A stretch of DNA of 64,000 nt from Diplodia intermedia (Eukaryota > Ascomycota > Dothideomycetes > Botryosphaeriales > Botryosphaeriaceae), in NCBI GenBank assembly GCA_021495925.1, contig JAKEKT010000035.1:1-64000 (forward strand), written 5' to 3'. The notes under the pieces are model-generated. The model was not told the origin of the DNA. It ran no database searches and saw nothing but the letters and a program-made list of their open reading frames with translations. Below are positions 21,273 to 32,179 of the stretch, in pieces. Made by a program: the position numbers and the translations under genes. Every line of letters begins with the position of its first letter. Position 1 is the first letter of the stretch.

Positions 21273-22277
21273 ATGCGTTTGTCGAGCCTTCTTGCGCCAG
21301 CATTCCTGGCTCTGGCCGCCTCCCAATCCGCCGAAGCTGCGAGGAACCCCAAGAACAGCGTCCTCCTCTCCAACGTCAAGTCCCTCACTCTCCGAAATGG
21401 CCAGAAAACCTCTGCTCGCCGCGTGTCGCCTATCCCGCAGGTACGCGACTCCTTTCTGTCGCATTCCGCGCACACAGCTAACCCCACCCCGCAGCTCACA
21501 TGCATCGGTGGCGATGCGAAGGGCTTGTACGAAGTCGACGTGATGCGCTGCAAGAATGCAGGTTCCGACTACGATGACGAGAACATCCAGTGGACCTGCC
21601 AAGCCTCCCTTCCCGAAGAATTCAAACTCGGCTCTACCGACGTCATCTGCGAAGGCTATGACTCGCCTGACGACCCGTATATTCTGAAGGGCAGCTGCGG
21701 TGTAGAGTACCGCTTGATGCTGACATCCAAGGGACTGGAAAAATACGGGAACCGCAAGGGCAGCTGGGGGAGCGGGGGTGGATCATCCGAAGGCGATCAG
21801 GTCAGCCAGGGCATCTCCGTTCTGTTCTGGGTCATTTTCCTTGGAGTCGTCATCTGGATGATCTTCAAGGCGTGCGTTGTCGGCGGTGGCAGTTCCAGGG
21901 ATCCTAATACCTGGACCGGACCGCGCTTTGATGGCGGAGGTGGCGGAGGGGGAGGTTGGGGCGGCCCCGGAGACGACGACCCTCCACCGCCTTACACCCC
22001 ACGTCCCCCCTACAATTACGGACGCAAGTCGTATCCCAGCAACGATACAGGAAACCAAGGATGGCGGCCTGGGTTTTGGTCCGGCGCATTGGGAGGTGCT
22101 GCCGCTGGTTATTATGCGGGTGGCCGCGGCAACCGAGGTAACTCGACTCGTGGAAGCGGTATGTGGGGAAACAATGCTGGGGAAGGGTCATCTGGGACCT
22201 ATAGAGGACCCTCATCACCGTCCCCAAGCACTACAAGGCACGAGAGTACGGGCTTTGGAGACACAAGGCGAAGATAA
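21273..22277 (+). CDS. SARAF-like store-operated calcium entry regulator (TMEM66 family)
   Basis: Two exons, 21273-21440 and 21495-22277, 316 residues. The intron (54 bases, GCTAAC branch) joins RRVSPIPQ-LTCIGGDAKG. An N-terminal signal peptide (about residues 1-22) precedes a Cys-containing lumenal domain with LTCIGG, VMRCKNAG, IQWTCQASL and SCGVEYRL, the SARAF pattern. One membrane helix (ISVLFWVIFLGVVIWMIFKA) follows. The cytosolic tail is Gly/Pro/Tyr-rich with DDDPPPPYTPRPPY and ends GFGDTRRR. In animals SARAF sits in the ER membrane and slows store-operated calcium entry. The fungal role is uncertain, since fungi lack clear STIM/Orai. Confidence 0.9.
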   Translation: MRLSSLLAPAFLALAASQSAEAARNPKNSVLLSNVKSLTLRNGQKTSARRVSPIPQVRDSFLSHSAHTANPTPQLTCIGGDAKGLYEVDVMRCKNAGSDYDDENIQWTCQASLPEEFKLGSTDVICEGYDSPDDPYILKGSCGVEYRLMLTSKGLEKYGNRKGSWGSGGGSSEGDQVSQGISVLFWVIFLGVVIWMIFKACVVGGGSSRDPNTWTGPRFDGGGGGGGGWGGPGDDDPPPPYTPRPPYNYGRKSYPSNDTGNQGWRPGFWSGALGGAAAGYYAGGRGNRGNSTRGSGMWGNNAGEGSSGTYRGPSSPSPSTTRHESTGFGDTRRR

Positions 22278-23187
22278 CGCAACCCGGCACGGCCAAATTC
22301 AAATGGAAGTCGTAGATGAGCAGGACCAAGACAAGATGAAGAGCGAGGGTGATCTTTGTATTAATTTCTCGACTGTGTCAGTCCCACGTGCGTGGCTATC
22401 ATCAGGCAATCTGAGCCAGGCCACAGAAGATATCTACATTAAGCAATCCGGTCTGAGCCTATCGGAACAGCGCATACCGAGTCCGAGCATCAGCAACCTT
22501 TCAGGCCTATTGAGAAAGGACTGGGTATTCAACAACCGACAATACAAGACGAGGAGTAAACGGACAGTTTACCTGAGTGAATAGCACGACTCACCATCTC
22601 TTCACCGAGACCCTGCTCCAATGCAATACAGCCCACCTTGTCATCGTCAGACAACAGCTCATTCGTGTGTTCTTCCATTGGACCCTTCGGACATGTAGGC
22701 CGAATCATGCCTTGTTATCCAATGGACCGGTACTCCACCATGCATGAAACGCGGTGTATTATTCCACTGCTTACTCTGTCCAGTTCCAGGCTTACGGCCC
22801 TTTATCACATGCGTCTCCATTGATCATTGGTCCCTCGGCATCATCGCCGCTCCGGATGACCATTATGGCGTGTGGCCTCCGCGCCACTTATACGGACTTC
22901 TCCGTTCAGCCTTGCTGAAACCGCGTGATCCTGCATTTAGATGGCACATGAACCTGCAAGCCGGCTGACGCATGCACCTTTGGGGTCAACCATGCAGCAC
23001 CACGAACAAAGCAGACTTACTGGCTCTCGGCAATCCCGCTCGATAGGGGCTGCAAGTGGGGTCAGCACATGGGCCTGTCTGTTCAGCCTCGCGTCCAAAC
23101 TGTCGAGTATCCTCCATCTAACGGCGCAGCAAACATCTTCTTGTCAAGTCCTCCCACGAATGCTGCTGGTGCCGAAATCTCCAAAGT
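22278..23187. other. Intergenic region upstream of the HET gene
   Basis: 910 bases with no recognised gene. Frames overlapping the SARAF stop are shadows of its Gly-rich tail. No clear TATA box is seen before the HET start. Confidence 0.5.
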
Positions 23188-25303
23188 ATGTCGCTGTTGG
23201 GCGCCCCCTGCAGTCACTCTGGTCTTTTCAAGATCTGTGATTTTTGTGCCTCGACTATCCTCAGGTCCAATCGAACATGGGGAGAGCATCAAGAGTCGAT
23301 GTCGAGCCTGGAGAAAGCTGCCAACGAAGGATGCATCTTTTGTGCCCAGCTGTGGGAGGATATCAAAGCTCTCCATTTGTCTCCTGAGACTCCGGACTTG
23401 CCAGTCCATCGTTGGAGCCTGCGGAGATCAGCAAGAATCAGTGAAAGTCTCCAGTCAGTTGTCATCACATTCAGGTCTTTCGGCGAAGTTGTCGAGACTC
23501 CGACAAGGACATTTTACGCATTCCGCAACGAAGGTCAGCAACTATCGTCTCCCCTCAAGTACAGAAACTGAGAAGCATAGATCTTGGATTGTCTCAGGCG
23601 AAAACAACGTTCGGAACTGGCACCGATTCGCCACCGGCCTGGAAGCAAATCACCAAGTGGTTCAAAGAATGCGAGCAGCATCATCCCGACTGTCGTCGGC
23701 AGGGAACGGCAGAGCCCTTCATCCCAAAGCGCCTGGTCGATGTCCAAGCTCCCGGTGACGAAATGATCCGTATCGTCGAGACGGGGAATGATGTTCAAGT
23801 CGACAAGTATGTCACGTTGAGCCACCGCTGGGGTGGTAAGTCCGACTTCCTCAAACTCGAGGCAGAGAACCGAGACCGATTTACAACCGATGGGATCAGC
23901 ATGGAAGAACTCCCATTGAACTTTCAGCATGCTATCCAGGTCACAAGGGAATTTGGCATCCGGTATATCTGGATCGATTCTCTGTGTATCATGCAAGGAA
24001 CAGGCGGCGACTTCGACATCGAAGGCAAAAAAATGCATCAAATCTACAGAAACTCCCATTGCAACATCGCTGCAGCAGATGCCGAGCATAGTGATTGCGG
24101 GCTGTTCCGCGAAAGAGTTGACCAGGATGTGATGCCCGCATCTTTCCAGAGCGACAGTAGCTTGCAGCTCTTTGAACAGCCCGGACGCTGGGTTGTACTT
24201 CCACATCAGCTTTGGGCTTCTCAGCTACTGCAGAACACGCTCTATACCCGCGCATGGGTGTTCCAGGGTACGTATACAGATACCTTCAAAGATGAAGCAT
24301 CGTTACTGACATGGCAGAACGGCTTCTCTCCCCACGCCTCCTGCACTATTCCCACAGGCAAGTCTTCTGGGAGTGCTCCACCATCAGCGCTTGTGAGGCT
24401 CTGCCTTTGGGCTTGCCCCGACCTTTGGACACGGTCGCTTCTATGGACCGACACTGGCGCTTGCGGCTCCAAAAGATCACGTCCACCAACCGCGATGCGC
24501 TTGTTGGAGACGCCGACGTCCCATTGGAACATTTCTGGAAACAAGCGGTCCGCAGCTATACCAAATGCGATTTGACAAACCAAAGTGACAAGGTTGTTGC
24601 CATCTCGGGGATTGCCACGCTTGTTAAGGACGACCTTGGAGGGGAGTGCTTTAGGAAGGGAATGTGGGAGAAGTATCTGCACGAGCAATTGGCTTGGCGT
24701 GTGGTCAACTGTCGGAACTCCTCCCGCGTGGACGGTCTTCGCCGTAATCCAACCTGGTCGTGGACATCGGTAAAAGGAGAGATCGAGTTGGCGAACCGCT
24801 TACCGGCCGAAGAACGTTTCTACGTTATACGCAACCACGAAGACAAATCCGTCAGCTTTGAGGTGGACCCTTCGAACAAGTCGGATGGACTCGAAGTCTC
24901 TACTAGTGATGTCGAGAAACCCATGGCGATGCGTGGGGCCGTTATCGACTGCCGTCTCCGCACGTTGGACCATGGCACAGGCTGGGGATTGGATGTTTCG
25001 GCAAATGAGCAGGATAACAATGCTTTCGAGGCATTCCCTGATGAGGATCCTGAAGGGCCGAACAAGGATTGCAAACTCGTAGTTCTTGCGTGCAGCAGAC
25101 ACTCTCCGCTCAGTGGTCATGAAAAAACGACGTGCTCTGGCACCGGGATTCTTCTGAAGGGCACGGACAAGAGATTGCACTTTGCCAGAGTGGGTGCATT
25201 CTCATTTCGAGGGTTATCTGACAGCATGTGTTCACTATTGGGGGTCGATCTATCCGCTGGCGGCTCACCTGGGAGAGCCGATATCAATTTCTGGGTGATA
25301 TGA
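23188..25303 (+). CDS. HET-domain (heterokaryon incompatibility) protein
   Basis: Three exons, 23188-23533, 23581-24267 and 24318-25303, 672 residues. The two introns (47 and 50 bases) join FRNE-DLGLSQAK and AWVFQ-ERLLSPR in frame. The N-terminal ICDFCA...GCIFCAQLW region is a Cys-containing block common in this family. The HET core follows: YVTLSHRWGG at 192-201, the helix PLNFQHAIQVTREFGIRYIWIDSLCIMQ to residue 254, HQIYRNSHCNIAAADA, and RAWVFQERLLSPR near 335-347. A late NPTWSWTSVKG (the family's APTWSW-type motif) sits in a long C-terminal half. HET proteins trigger non-self recognition cell death after hyphal fusion; the domain is TIR-like. The gene ends 24 bases from the convergent STAND gene. 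Confidence 0.93.
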
Positions 25304-25327
25304 GCTCGTCAAAATCGATTTCCAGAC

Positions 25328-26805
25328 TCAGATAGCCACCATTCCTCTTCTCACGGCGCTCAACCCCTCATTGTAATCCTCCAACACGTAGAAGAAGAAA
25401 TCGCTATGGTATGCGACCACTCTCGCGTCTTCGTCCTCGTCGTGTAAGGAGGAAACGGAGAGGAAGCCCCTACATGCGTGGAGGACACTGTCCAGAGAAT
25501 GGCTTTCGGAAACTTCGATCCATTCTTGATTGCACAAAGCTTGCAGCCTTTTCAGGAAATGCCTGGGTTCGACGCCCTGATCCACGTGGCCCTCAGTCAC
25601 CAAGCAAACTGCAGTGAGTCCAACAGTGCGAAGCGGCTCTTCCTGCTCCTGGATGCTTTTGATGCCCGCCTCGAACAGTGAAGTTACGCTATCGGGGAGT
25701 TGGTCGATTGCGAACTCCGTGTCGTCAATTGTCCTGGCCCCGCGCACTAGATCCAGCCGGAGCCTGGCCTGGGTGATGTCTCTATCCGCTTTGTGTACGA
25801 TCCGATCCACGAGGCGGTCAGCTGCACGACTATTGCTGCATCTCGCAAGAGCCTTGCCCAAGGAAGATTCAGGAGGCTTGAGGCTGTTTGCGGACCCGAG
25901 GCCAAGGTTTCCATGCTCTCGTTCCAGATCCCACTGGATGTATTCCTTAATCTGGGGCTCTGTACCGTTGCGGATGTCATAGTAGACCCGATCGTAGGGC
26001 TCAGACAAGACTAATCGGTGCCTGTCACTATCAGAATCGGTCTAGGTGTGCAGATATGTGTGGCACTCACTGTGGGCAAATGTTCCCATCCGGTTTGCAA
26101 GTACCACACACGGCGTAGAGCTCTGTGCGGCATCTGCGACATTGCCAATATATTTTCAGGTCTTCTCTTGGGCAACGGTCACAGAAGATTCTTGGCAGGC
26201 CCTCTCTTCCGAAGGGCACTCGAGAGGCGACGAGGATGCTCAGACCGCTATCCTTGAGCTTCGACAATTCTTGTTCTAAGCAGAACCATGCTTCGTGCCC
26301 GCACTGGTCCAAACCGTCTATGACGAGAAAGGCGCGTCCAGCCCTACTCAAGACGGCCTGGAGATGTTGACGAATGCGATCCAGTGCTTCGTCATCGTGG
26401 GGAGCTTCTCGAGCGAGGTCCTCGTAACGGTCCTCTTCACTTTGCCAATGAGAAAGCAGCTGCCTGCTCATACTGCTCAGGACATCTGCAACGACCGTAC
26501 GTGCAGGGAGCGAACAGCCATATCGCATGAATATTGCTGCTGTGGGGGTGAGGTTGCTTTGACTCTCAAGTTCGGATACGACGAGGCTTGCGAGCGTGGT
26601 CTGTGACGGACTGTTCAGCCAGAGCGGGGGGAAATGGTCAAAGGCCAATCACCTTGCCCGTCCCAGGGCCTCCGATAACGCGAAGCTGCCACCTGCTCTC
26701 GGCCTTCCGCCACGCCCGAAATTCTTCGGACTCAAGCACCCAGCTGAAGAGCTCACGATGAATGTCCGGAGGTAAGACGGCCGTGCTCGTGTGTGTTTGC
26801 GCCAT
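25328..26805 (-). CDS. NACHT/STAND-type P-loop NTPase with ZZ-like zinc insert
   Basis: Three exons, complement of 26653-26805, 26071-26600 and 25328-26021, 458 residues. Intron 1 (52 bases; acceptor CACAG) restores the Walker A motif GGPGTGKTT at 45-53; intron 2 (49 bases, GTGAGT donor) joins ICP-QHRLVLSEP. Walker B is FLVIDGLD at 142-149 and a sensor-like SILVASRVP is at 172-180. Between the NTPase core and the RVYYDIRNG..IKEYI block lies a Cys-rich insert, C191-x2-C194-x10-C205-x2-C208-x7-C216-x2-C219-x6-C226-x2-H229, resembling a ZZ zinc finger. The rest is a helical C-terminal region without ankyrin, WD40 or TPR repeats. Fungal NACHT/STAND proteins are NLR-like sensors in incompatibility and immunity. 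The start at 26805 (MAQTHTS) is the simplest model, but more upstream exons are possible. Confidence 0.8.
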
Positions 26806-27513
26806 CTTCCCTTACCTTCCGTGGTCGAGAGGAGGGAGCAAAAGGGGGCCAATCCAGAGGAGACCCTGGAATCATTTGGCACGATTGGCAGTCGCAGCTT
26901 CAGTAAATATATCTCGAGCCCGTCTGGGATATTTCTGGCGCTTCGCTGACAGCTGAAAAAGCCACCGGAGAGCCCGGCTTACGTGGACGCGTCTGCAAGG
27001 CAGACTCGGCTGATCCAGCCTCCTCCAGGCTCCAACTATAGATTCCGGTACACCTGCAAGGATCAAGGCACACAGCTGCTGGCGCCATGTAACTTACCTG
27101 TAGAAGGTTCGTATACTTGATATCACAACAGTGTCCATCTGAACGAAAGCATCTGGACATGTGTTGTTGCAGCTGAGCCACACTCGCCGTTATAGGCGTC
27201 ATATCTTTGCCGACCGCAGCGGTTCGAGCCGTCACATGAAACAGGTAGCTAAACACATTTCAAGTAACCCCGGTCTATCCGAGTGACAAGATCGGGCAAA
27301 GCCTGCCCCTGCAGTTGCAGCAGCCGCTGAGGCGAAGCGACCTCCAGTGCCCAGCCTGGGAGCCAGCACAAGGCATCAGCGCGGATTCCAGGTGGGGCCG
27401 AGCCTCCTTATACTGTCTAGAATAGCTTGGGGTTCTATCTCAAGAATGCTGCACACCACACGTTGACATTCTCGTTGCTCTGTGTTTTCACAAATTTGTT
27501 CCTGTTCCGCATC
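26806..27513. other. Divergent upstream region, STAND gene / S41 protease
   Basis: 708 bases. On the minus strand, open frames at 26872-27066 and 26900-27256 and a strong donor (CAG before GTAAGT, at about 27099) hint at unannotated 5' exons or UTR introns of the STAND gene. I could not join them in frame with confidence. Confidence 0.4.
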
Positions 27514-30160
27514 ATGCGTATCGCACATACACTCGCGCTCTTGTGCGCTACACTGATCTCAGTATCTCGCAGTCAGACTGCACACCTGTTGAGGAGAGAT
27601 GATTCCGCACCAGCCAACAACCCCGAAATCAACCAGACAATATGCGGTCAAATAATCAACGAAACGAACACTGACCCAAGCTCTGTGGTATTCTTCGCCT
27701 CTGACGCCTACGAGTGCCTTCGGAGTGTGCCTTTCAACCCTGCGGTCGCGCTGCGCTTCATCGAATATTACAACACAACTCTGCAATTCCAGAGCACGCT
27801 CGCCTACCTGAAAGATCCCCCCGAGGGTTATCGTCAGCCACCCATCAATGTCGCGACAGCACTGGAGAGGATCCGCAGCGCTGTCGTCTCAGGCCACTAC
27901 ACAAGCCAGCTCGACTTTGAGGTGGACGTTCAGAGAGTTGTTTACTCGATGCATGACATGCATGTCAATCTGTATGCCGGAATTCTTTCCGTCTTCTCCT
28001 TTGGCAGCCCTTACTATATCTCATCGGTTTCGGTCGATGGCAAACAAGCCCCGCAAGTCTACATTACAGGTAAGCATATCCGTATCTGGGGCTACCAGAG
28101 ACTAATCAGCCATAGACCATCTGGCGTGGCACCGAGACCACCCAGATTTCGAACCGTCCCCAATAGTGACCATCAATGGGGAGGAGACTGTAACGTACCT
28201 GGCAGACTTTGCCGCTCTGAATTCCGTTGGCCTTCTTGAACCGCACGCCGATTGGAACGCGTTGATGAACCAGCCAACCCAGGATGTTCTCGGCGGGGCG
28301 AACATCTTCTCGACTTCCGCCACCTTCTATCCCGGACATGAGCTGAACTTCACCCTTGCAAATGGTACTACCATCCACGTCTACTGGCTGGCTTTCTACA
28401 ACAACCAGGAATGCACCGGTCCCCTGACTACTCCCGGCGACTTCTATAACTTCTTTGTGCTCGGTTTGTATCCGGCCTCGTACGATGACGCCAGCTGCGG
28501 AAGCTCTCCTATCGAAGCAAGCTCGACAACGTCCGGAAGCACGCCGCAACAGACTAATACAGATCCGCGCTCATGGTCGGATGAGAGCTACAGGGGGTAT
28601 CCGACCAATGCCGACATCGTGCAGGGGGATCTTTCCACTACGGGTGGCGGCGTCGTTAGCGGATATTACTTCCGTGACATATCCGTTGCTGTCCTCAGCA
28701 TTCCAACGTTCTATCAATCGGTAGACCATGTCCAGAACTTCTCGGAGACCGTGCAGTCCTTCATAGACGGAGCGAGCGCGGCTAATCTGTCCCGCGTGGT
28801 GATCGATCTTCAACAGAACCCTGGCGGCGCCGTCTTCCTCGCTCTGGACACGTTTAGACGCTTTTTCCCTAACGTCGAGCCTTTTGCAGGCAGCAGAAGG
28901 CGAAGTCATCCGCTCGCTAACGCCTTGGGTGAGACGATCACCCATTGGTGGGAGAGTCTTGATCACAACAACCAGGCGGATTCCGAAAATTATACCACCT
29001 ATTCAAGGAATGAATGGATGATCGCAGACCGTCTCAATGCCGACACTGGCAAGAACTTCAGCACTTGGTCTGAATATTACGGGCCGTGGCCTTTCAACAA
29101 TGATACATTCTCTGCCACGGTACGTTGAAAAATACTTTTCACTTTAGTTGAGTACAATCACTGAGTGCTCATGACTGTAGGAACGGTACAACCTCTCGAG
29201 TTATATCTTTGACCACTCAGCTTTCGTTGATGTGCCATATGGATACAATGACAGCGAAAAGATCCCGAGTGCTGGAAAATGGTCGCCCGAAGACATCGTC
29301 ATTGTAAGTCCCGGGCATGCGAGAACCCTGGCATCTAATCACTAACGGTTCGACAGCTCACTGACGGCCTCTGCTCATCCACGTGCTCCCTGTTCGTGGA
29401 GATGATGAAGACCCAAGCCGGCGTACGTACCGTTGTCATGGGCGGTCGACCAGAGCCCGGGCCCATGCAGTACGCCAGCGGCAGCCGTGGAGCTAGAGCT
29501 TATTCCGCGGCCTTGTTGGACGACGATATCCGTATTGCGAACCCGATGAACGACAATAGTACAGACGCCCTCCCACAAGTCAGGGACTCCGGCATCTATA
29601 CACTGTACGCCGGCTTCAACCTTCGTGACCAGATCCGGGAGAACGAGACAGTCCCCTTGCAGTTTCTTTATGAACCTGCCCATTGTCGACTCTATTACAC
29701 TATGGACAACATATACAACATGTCACGGCTGTGGCGGGACACAGCTACAGCAACCTGGCACAACAGCTCCATGTGCGTCGAGGGTTCCACCAACGCCTCC
29801 TTGTCGGACTTCAATCTCACCGTCTCTGCCCAATCTCTCCTCGACGCGCTCTCCGTTCCCATGTCAGACATACTTCCAGATGATTTCGACGTCAATATGA
29901 ACTCATCAATGACGGACGGACAACGTCCGCCCACTGGCGGAAATACCAGAGGTTGCCCCTCGTCTGGTGTTCCATGCTCACACCGATGTTTCACGTTTTC
30001 TCCAGATTGCCCCATTAATTGGCACTGTCAACCTGATTTAGTCCAAGAGTCTAAAGCCCATAGGCTTGGTAATACAAGAGATATCTTTGGTTTTGTAGTA
30101 GAGGTAGGATCTAGGGTCGTTGTGGGTCACTGCGAACAAGGACCCTCACCTGTATCATAA
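27514..30160 (+). CDS. Secreted S41-type (CPAF-like) peptidase family protein
   Basis: Four exons, 27514-28069, 28116-29119, 29181-29303 and 29357-30160, 828 residues. Introns are 46-61 bases, and the joins read QVYIT-DHLAWHRDHPD, NDTFSAT-ERYNLSSY and PEDIVI-LTDGLCSST. A signal peptide (MRIAHTLALLCATLISVSRS) is followed by LLRRDD, a possible Kex2 site, and many N-glycosylation sequons. The RVVIDLQQNPGGAVFLALD block and TDGLCSSTCSLFVEMM, with the likely nucleophile serine, are the core S41 motifs of fungal CPAF-like secreted proteins. It should act outside the cell; the substrate is unknown. The last 70 residues or so run into sequence of different, AT-richer composition and may be a degraded or misread C-terminus. 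Confidence 0.85.
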
Positions 30161-30703
30161 AGATCTTCTTGCATTTCCTCTTCTGTAGGTTTTTGTTAAT
30201 GTTGGAGTGTTTTTCTGGTTGATCAGCCTTACCCTGTTCAAGTAATATTTGGATTGGTCTTTTCAGTCTGGTGTCACAGTGCCTTGCGAAATGATTCTAT
30301 TATTCACCACATAACTCGCCAGAGATGCTGTGTCACTCTCTAATTAGTGGCTGAAGCCTATGCCTGGATCTCCTTGTGATATTTCGAAATTCCGGCCCTC
30401 CATGCAATAAAAGTTCCTTGATGTGGTAGTTGAATCATGCGTACGAATTGATTTTCAAGCCGTCCTCGGAGGCTCGGTGTAATGTCTTTCGCGGAATCCA
30501 GGAGAAGCAAAATTTCTGAGACCCACGATGCTTTCAGTAGGATCAATGAAAAAGAAATATTCAGTCTGTGTGTAGAGCAATTTGTCATAGCTAATGAAAA
30601 ATAGGGAACTGAAGATTTCCATGCCCCAGCCTTTCACTACGTGGTATATGTACTCACTCGCTCCGAATTTATGTGCTCCCCAACTTGGAGATTCAACACA
30701 AAT
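30161..30703. other. AT-rich intergenic region between convergent genes
   Basis: 543 bases, distinctly AT-richer than the neighbouring coding DNA, beginning near 30000 inside the end of the protease frame. It could be a degraded mobile-element fragment, but I see no terminal repeats or recognisable transposon protein. Confidence 0.4.
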
Positions 30704-32179
30704 TCACACTCCTGTCGCTTCTACCAGCCATGGTAGATCTCTCGTTCCCACATCCACGCATATGAGGTACGAGATTCGGTGGAGCTCTGGGTCGAGCATC
30801 AAGTTGTTTCGGCAAAGCGGTCCCACCACCTTCGAGGCAAATTTCTTGAGACTGCGGAGATCCTCCGCCAAGTCTTCCCACTCGCTACCCAGAAACTCAT
30901 GGGTCTCTTTCAGGCCCTTCAGCACCACGTCATACGCCAAATACTCCTCTCCACCGCGTTGGATCCGGCGAAGGAGTGAGCCGATACCCGCTGGAGAGAC
31001 ATTGCTGGAAGTAGATGCTGGGTATTTCCAATCCTTGTTGTTTCCCGTGCTCCTTCGCTCAATTTTGTCAAGCTCTACGGCCAGCCAATCTCTGAAAAGC
31101 TGAACCACGGTCCATGTCTCAAGCTGATCTCCCATGCTCACCGGCTTGTTCTCCACGTGGATCGTCAGACGGAACAGCTCTCCGATGGTCTTCTCCTGCA
31201 TGTGGAGAAGTTGCTCGTTCTTCTTCTTCAGCTTATTGAGCACAGAAGTGGGTATTCGGAGCTTGCTGTCCTGCTTGACATTCCTGGTAAAAGAGCCCGC
31301 GAGATGCACGAATGCATCTGTGTAGATTGATTTGTTTTCGAGTGCAATTGATAGGTTGAGCCATCGGCAAGGATCACGGGCGATTGCTTCGAAGAGTGTA
31401 CGTCTGTACTGAGAGAGATGATTGCCGAGGTGTGATCGAATGTTCGGAAGGCAGCCATGTGCCCGAAACACTGGGACAATCAACTCTGCTTGAAACAGAC
31501 TGTGTTGGATGTTTTCGGCCGTGCTAAGGCGTAGAGGCAAGTTGTGTGTGTGACGAAAGAGGTTGTCGTAGGCCGAGCAGAGCTCTGAGTGGATGCGGGC
31601 ATCCAAGCTCGAATGGCTGCCAGGACGTTGGGACACACTCTGGCCGTCTTGCTCCTCCATCTTTACTGTTGGAACACTGCTACTTCTGCTTGGGGTCAGA
31701 GATGGGCTCGTGAACTCTTGGTAGAGAGAGCTGTGGTCTCTCGTCAAAACGTCTTCTGGAAGATGATCCAAAGAGCAGGGAACCAGAAGCGGAATGGCGG
31801 GAGGTTGTGGCGATTCAGCCAAGGTCAAGTAGAATTTGATCTCCTCGACATTTTCCACAGTGCCAGTCAAGTTTTCCGCGCTTGCCAAAGCCTCTCTCAT
31901 ATGCGTCGAAGCTCCGGAAAGAACACAGCTGTGGAGGCGCCAAAGGTGGATTTTTGCAGAATCCTTCAGAGTGACAATGGTGTCACCATCAGGGAAGTAC
32001 GGGAATAGCTGCTTTGGTGATCCATTGGAGATGGAGTCATCTGTGAAAGACGTAGTTCTCCGGCGCTTCCTTGCATGGGGGTTTCCATCGATCAACGGGT
32101 CTGAGGGTGAGGAGGATTCCATAGCGACATCCCGGCCAGTACTTGGAGATCCCACGAGCGGATCGTCCTGGGTGGACAT
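30704..32179 (-). CDS. BTB/POZ-like domain fungal protein, uncharacterised
   Basis: Single exon. The ATG at 32179 (MSTQDDPLV) gives 491 residues. The frame stays open to another ATG at 32443, but that stretch reads like a translated CT-rich leader, so I prefer the inner start. A Ser-rich N-terminus with a basic ARKRRRTT patch (possible nuclear signal) precedes FPDGDTIVTLKDSAKIHLWRLHSCVLSGAS, which resembles the opening of a BTB fold (DGD..V..., then LHS.VLS..S). The remaining 330 residues are helical and conserved-looking (DPCRWLNLSIALENKSIYTDAFVHLAG; ending HRISYLICVDVGTRDLPWLVE) without a named domain. BTB proteins often link substrates to cullin-3 ligases; nothing here shows that directly. 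Convergent with the S41 gene. Confidence 0.7.
   Translation of the reverse strand: MSTQDDPLVGSPSTGRDVAMESSSPSDPLIDGNPHARKRRRTTSFTDDSISNGSPKQLFPYFPDGDTIVTLKDSAKIHLWRLHSCVLSGASTHMREALASAENLTGTVENVEEIKFYLTLAESPQPPAIPLLVPCSLDHLPEDVLTRDHSSLYQEFTSPSLTPSRSSSVPTVKMEEQDGQSVSQRPGSHSSLDARIHSELCSAYDNLFRHTHNLPLRLSTAENIQHSLFQAELIVPVFRAHGCLPNIRSHLGNHLSQYRRTLFEAIARDPCRWLNLSIALENKSIYTDAFVHLAGSFTRNVKQDSKLRIPTSVLNKLKKKNEQLLHMQEKTIGELFRLTIHVENKPVSMGDQLETWTVVQLFRDWLAVELDKIERRSTGNNKDWKYPASTSSNVSPAGIGSLLRRIQRGGEEYLAYDVVLKGLKETHEFLGSEWEDLAEDLRSLKKFASKVVGPLCRNNLMLDPELHRISYLICVDVGTRDLPWLVEATGV

Noticed and set aside
21877..22584. 235-codon frame overlapping the SARAF-like gene
   Set aside because: It is a shifted-frame shadow of the Gly-rich tail that runs into the 3' UTR.
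27215..27232. B-box-like GCGGTTCGAGCC
   Set aside because: No matching A box, acceptor stem or T-arm pairing surrounds it, so it is not a tRNA.
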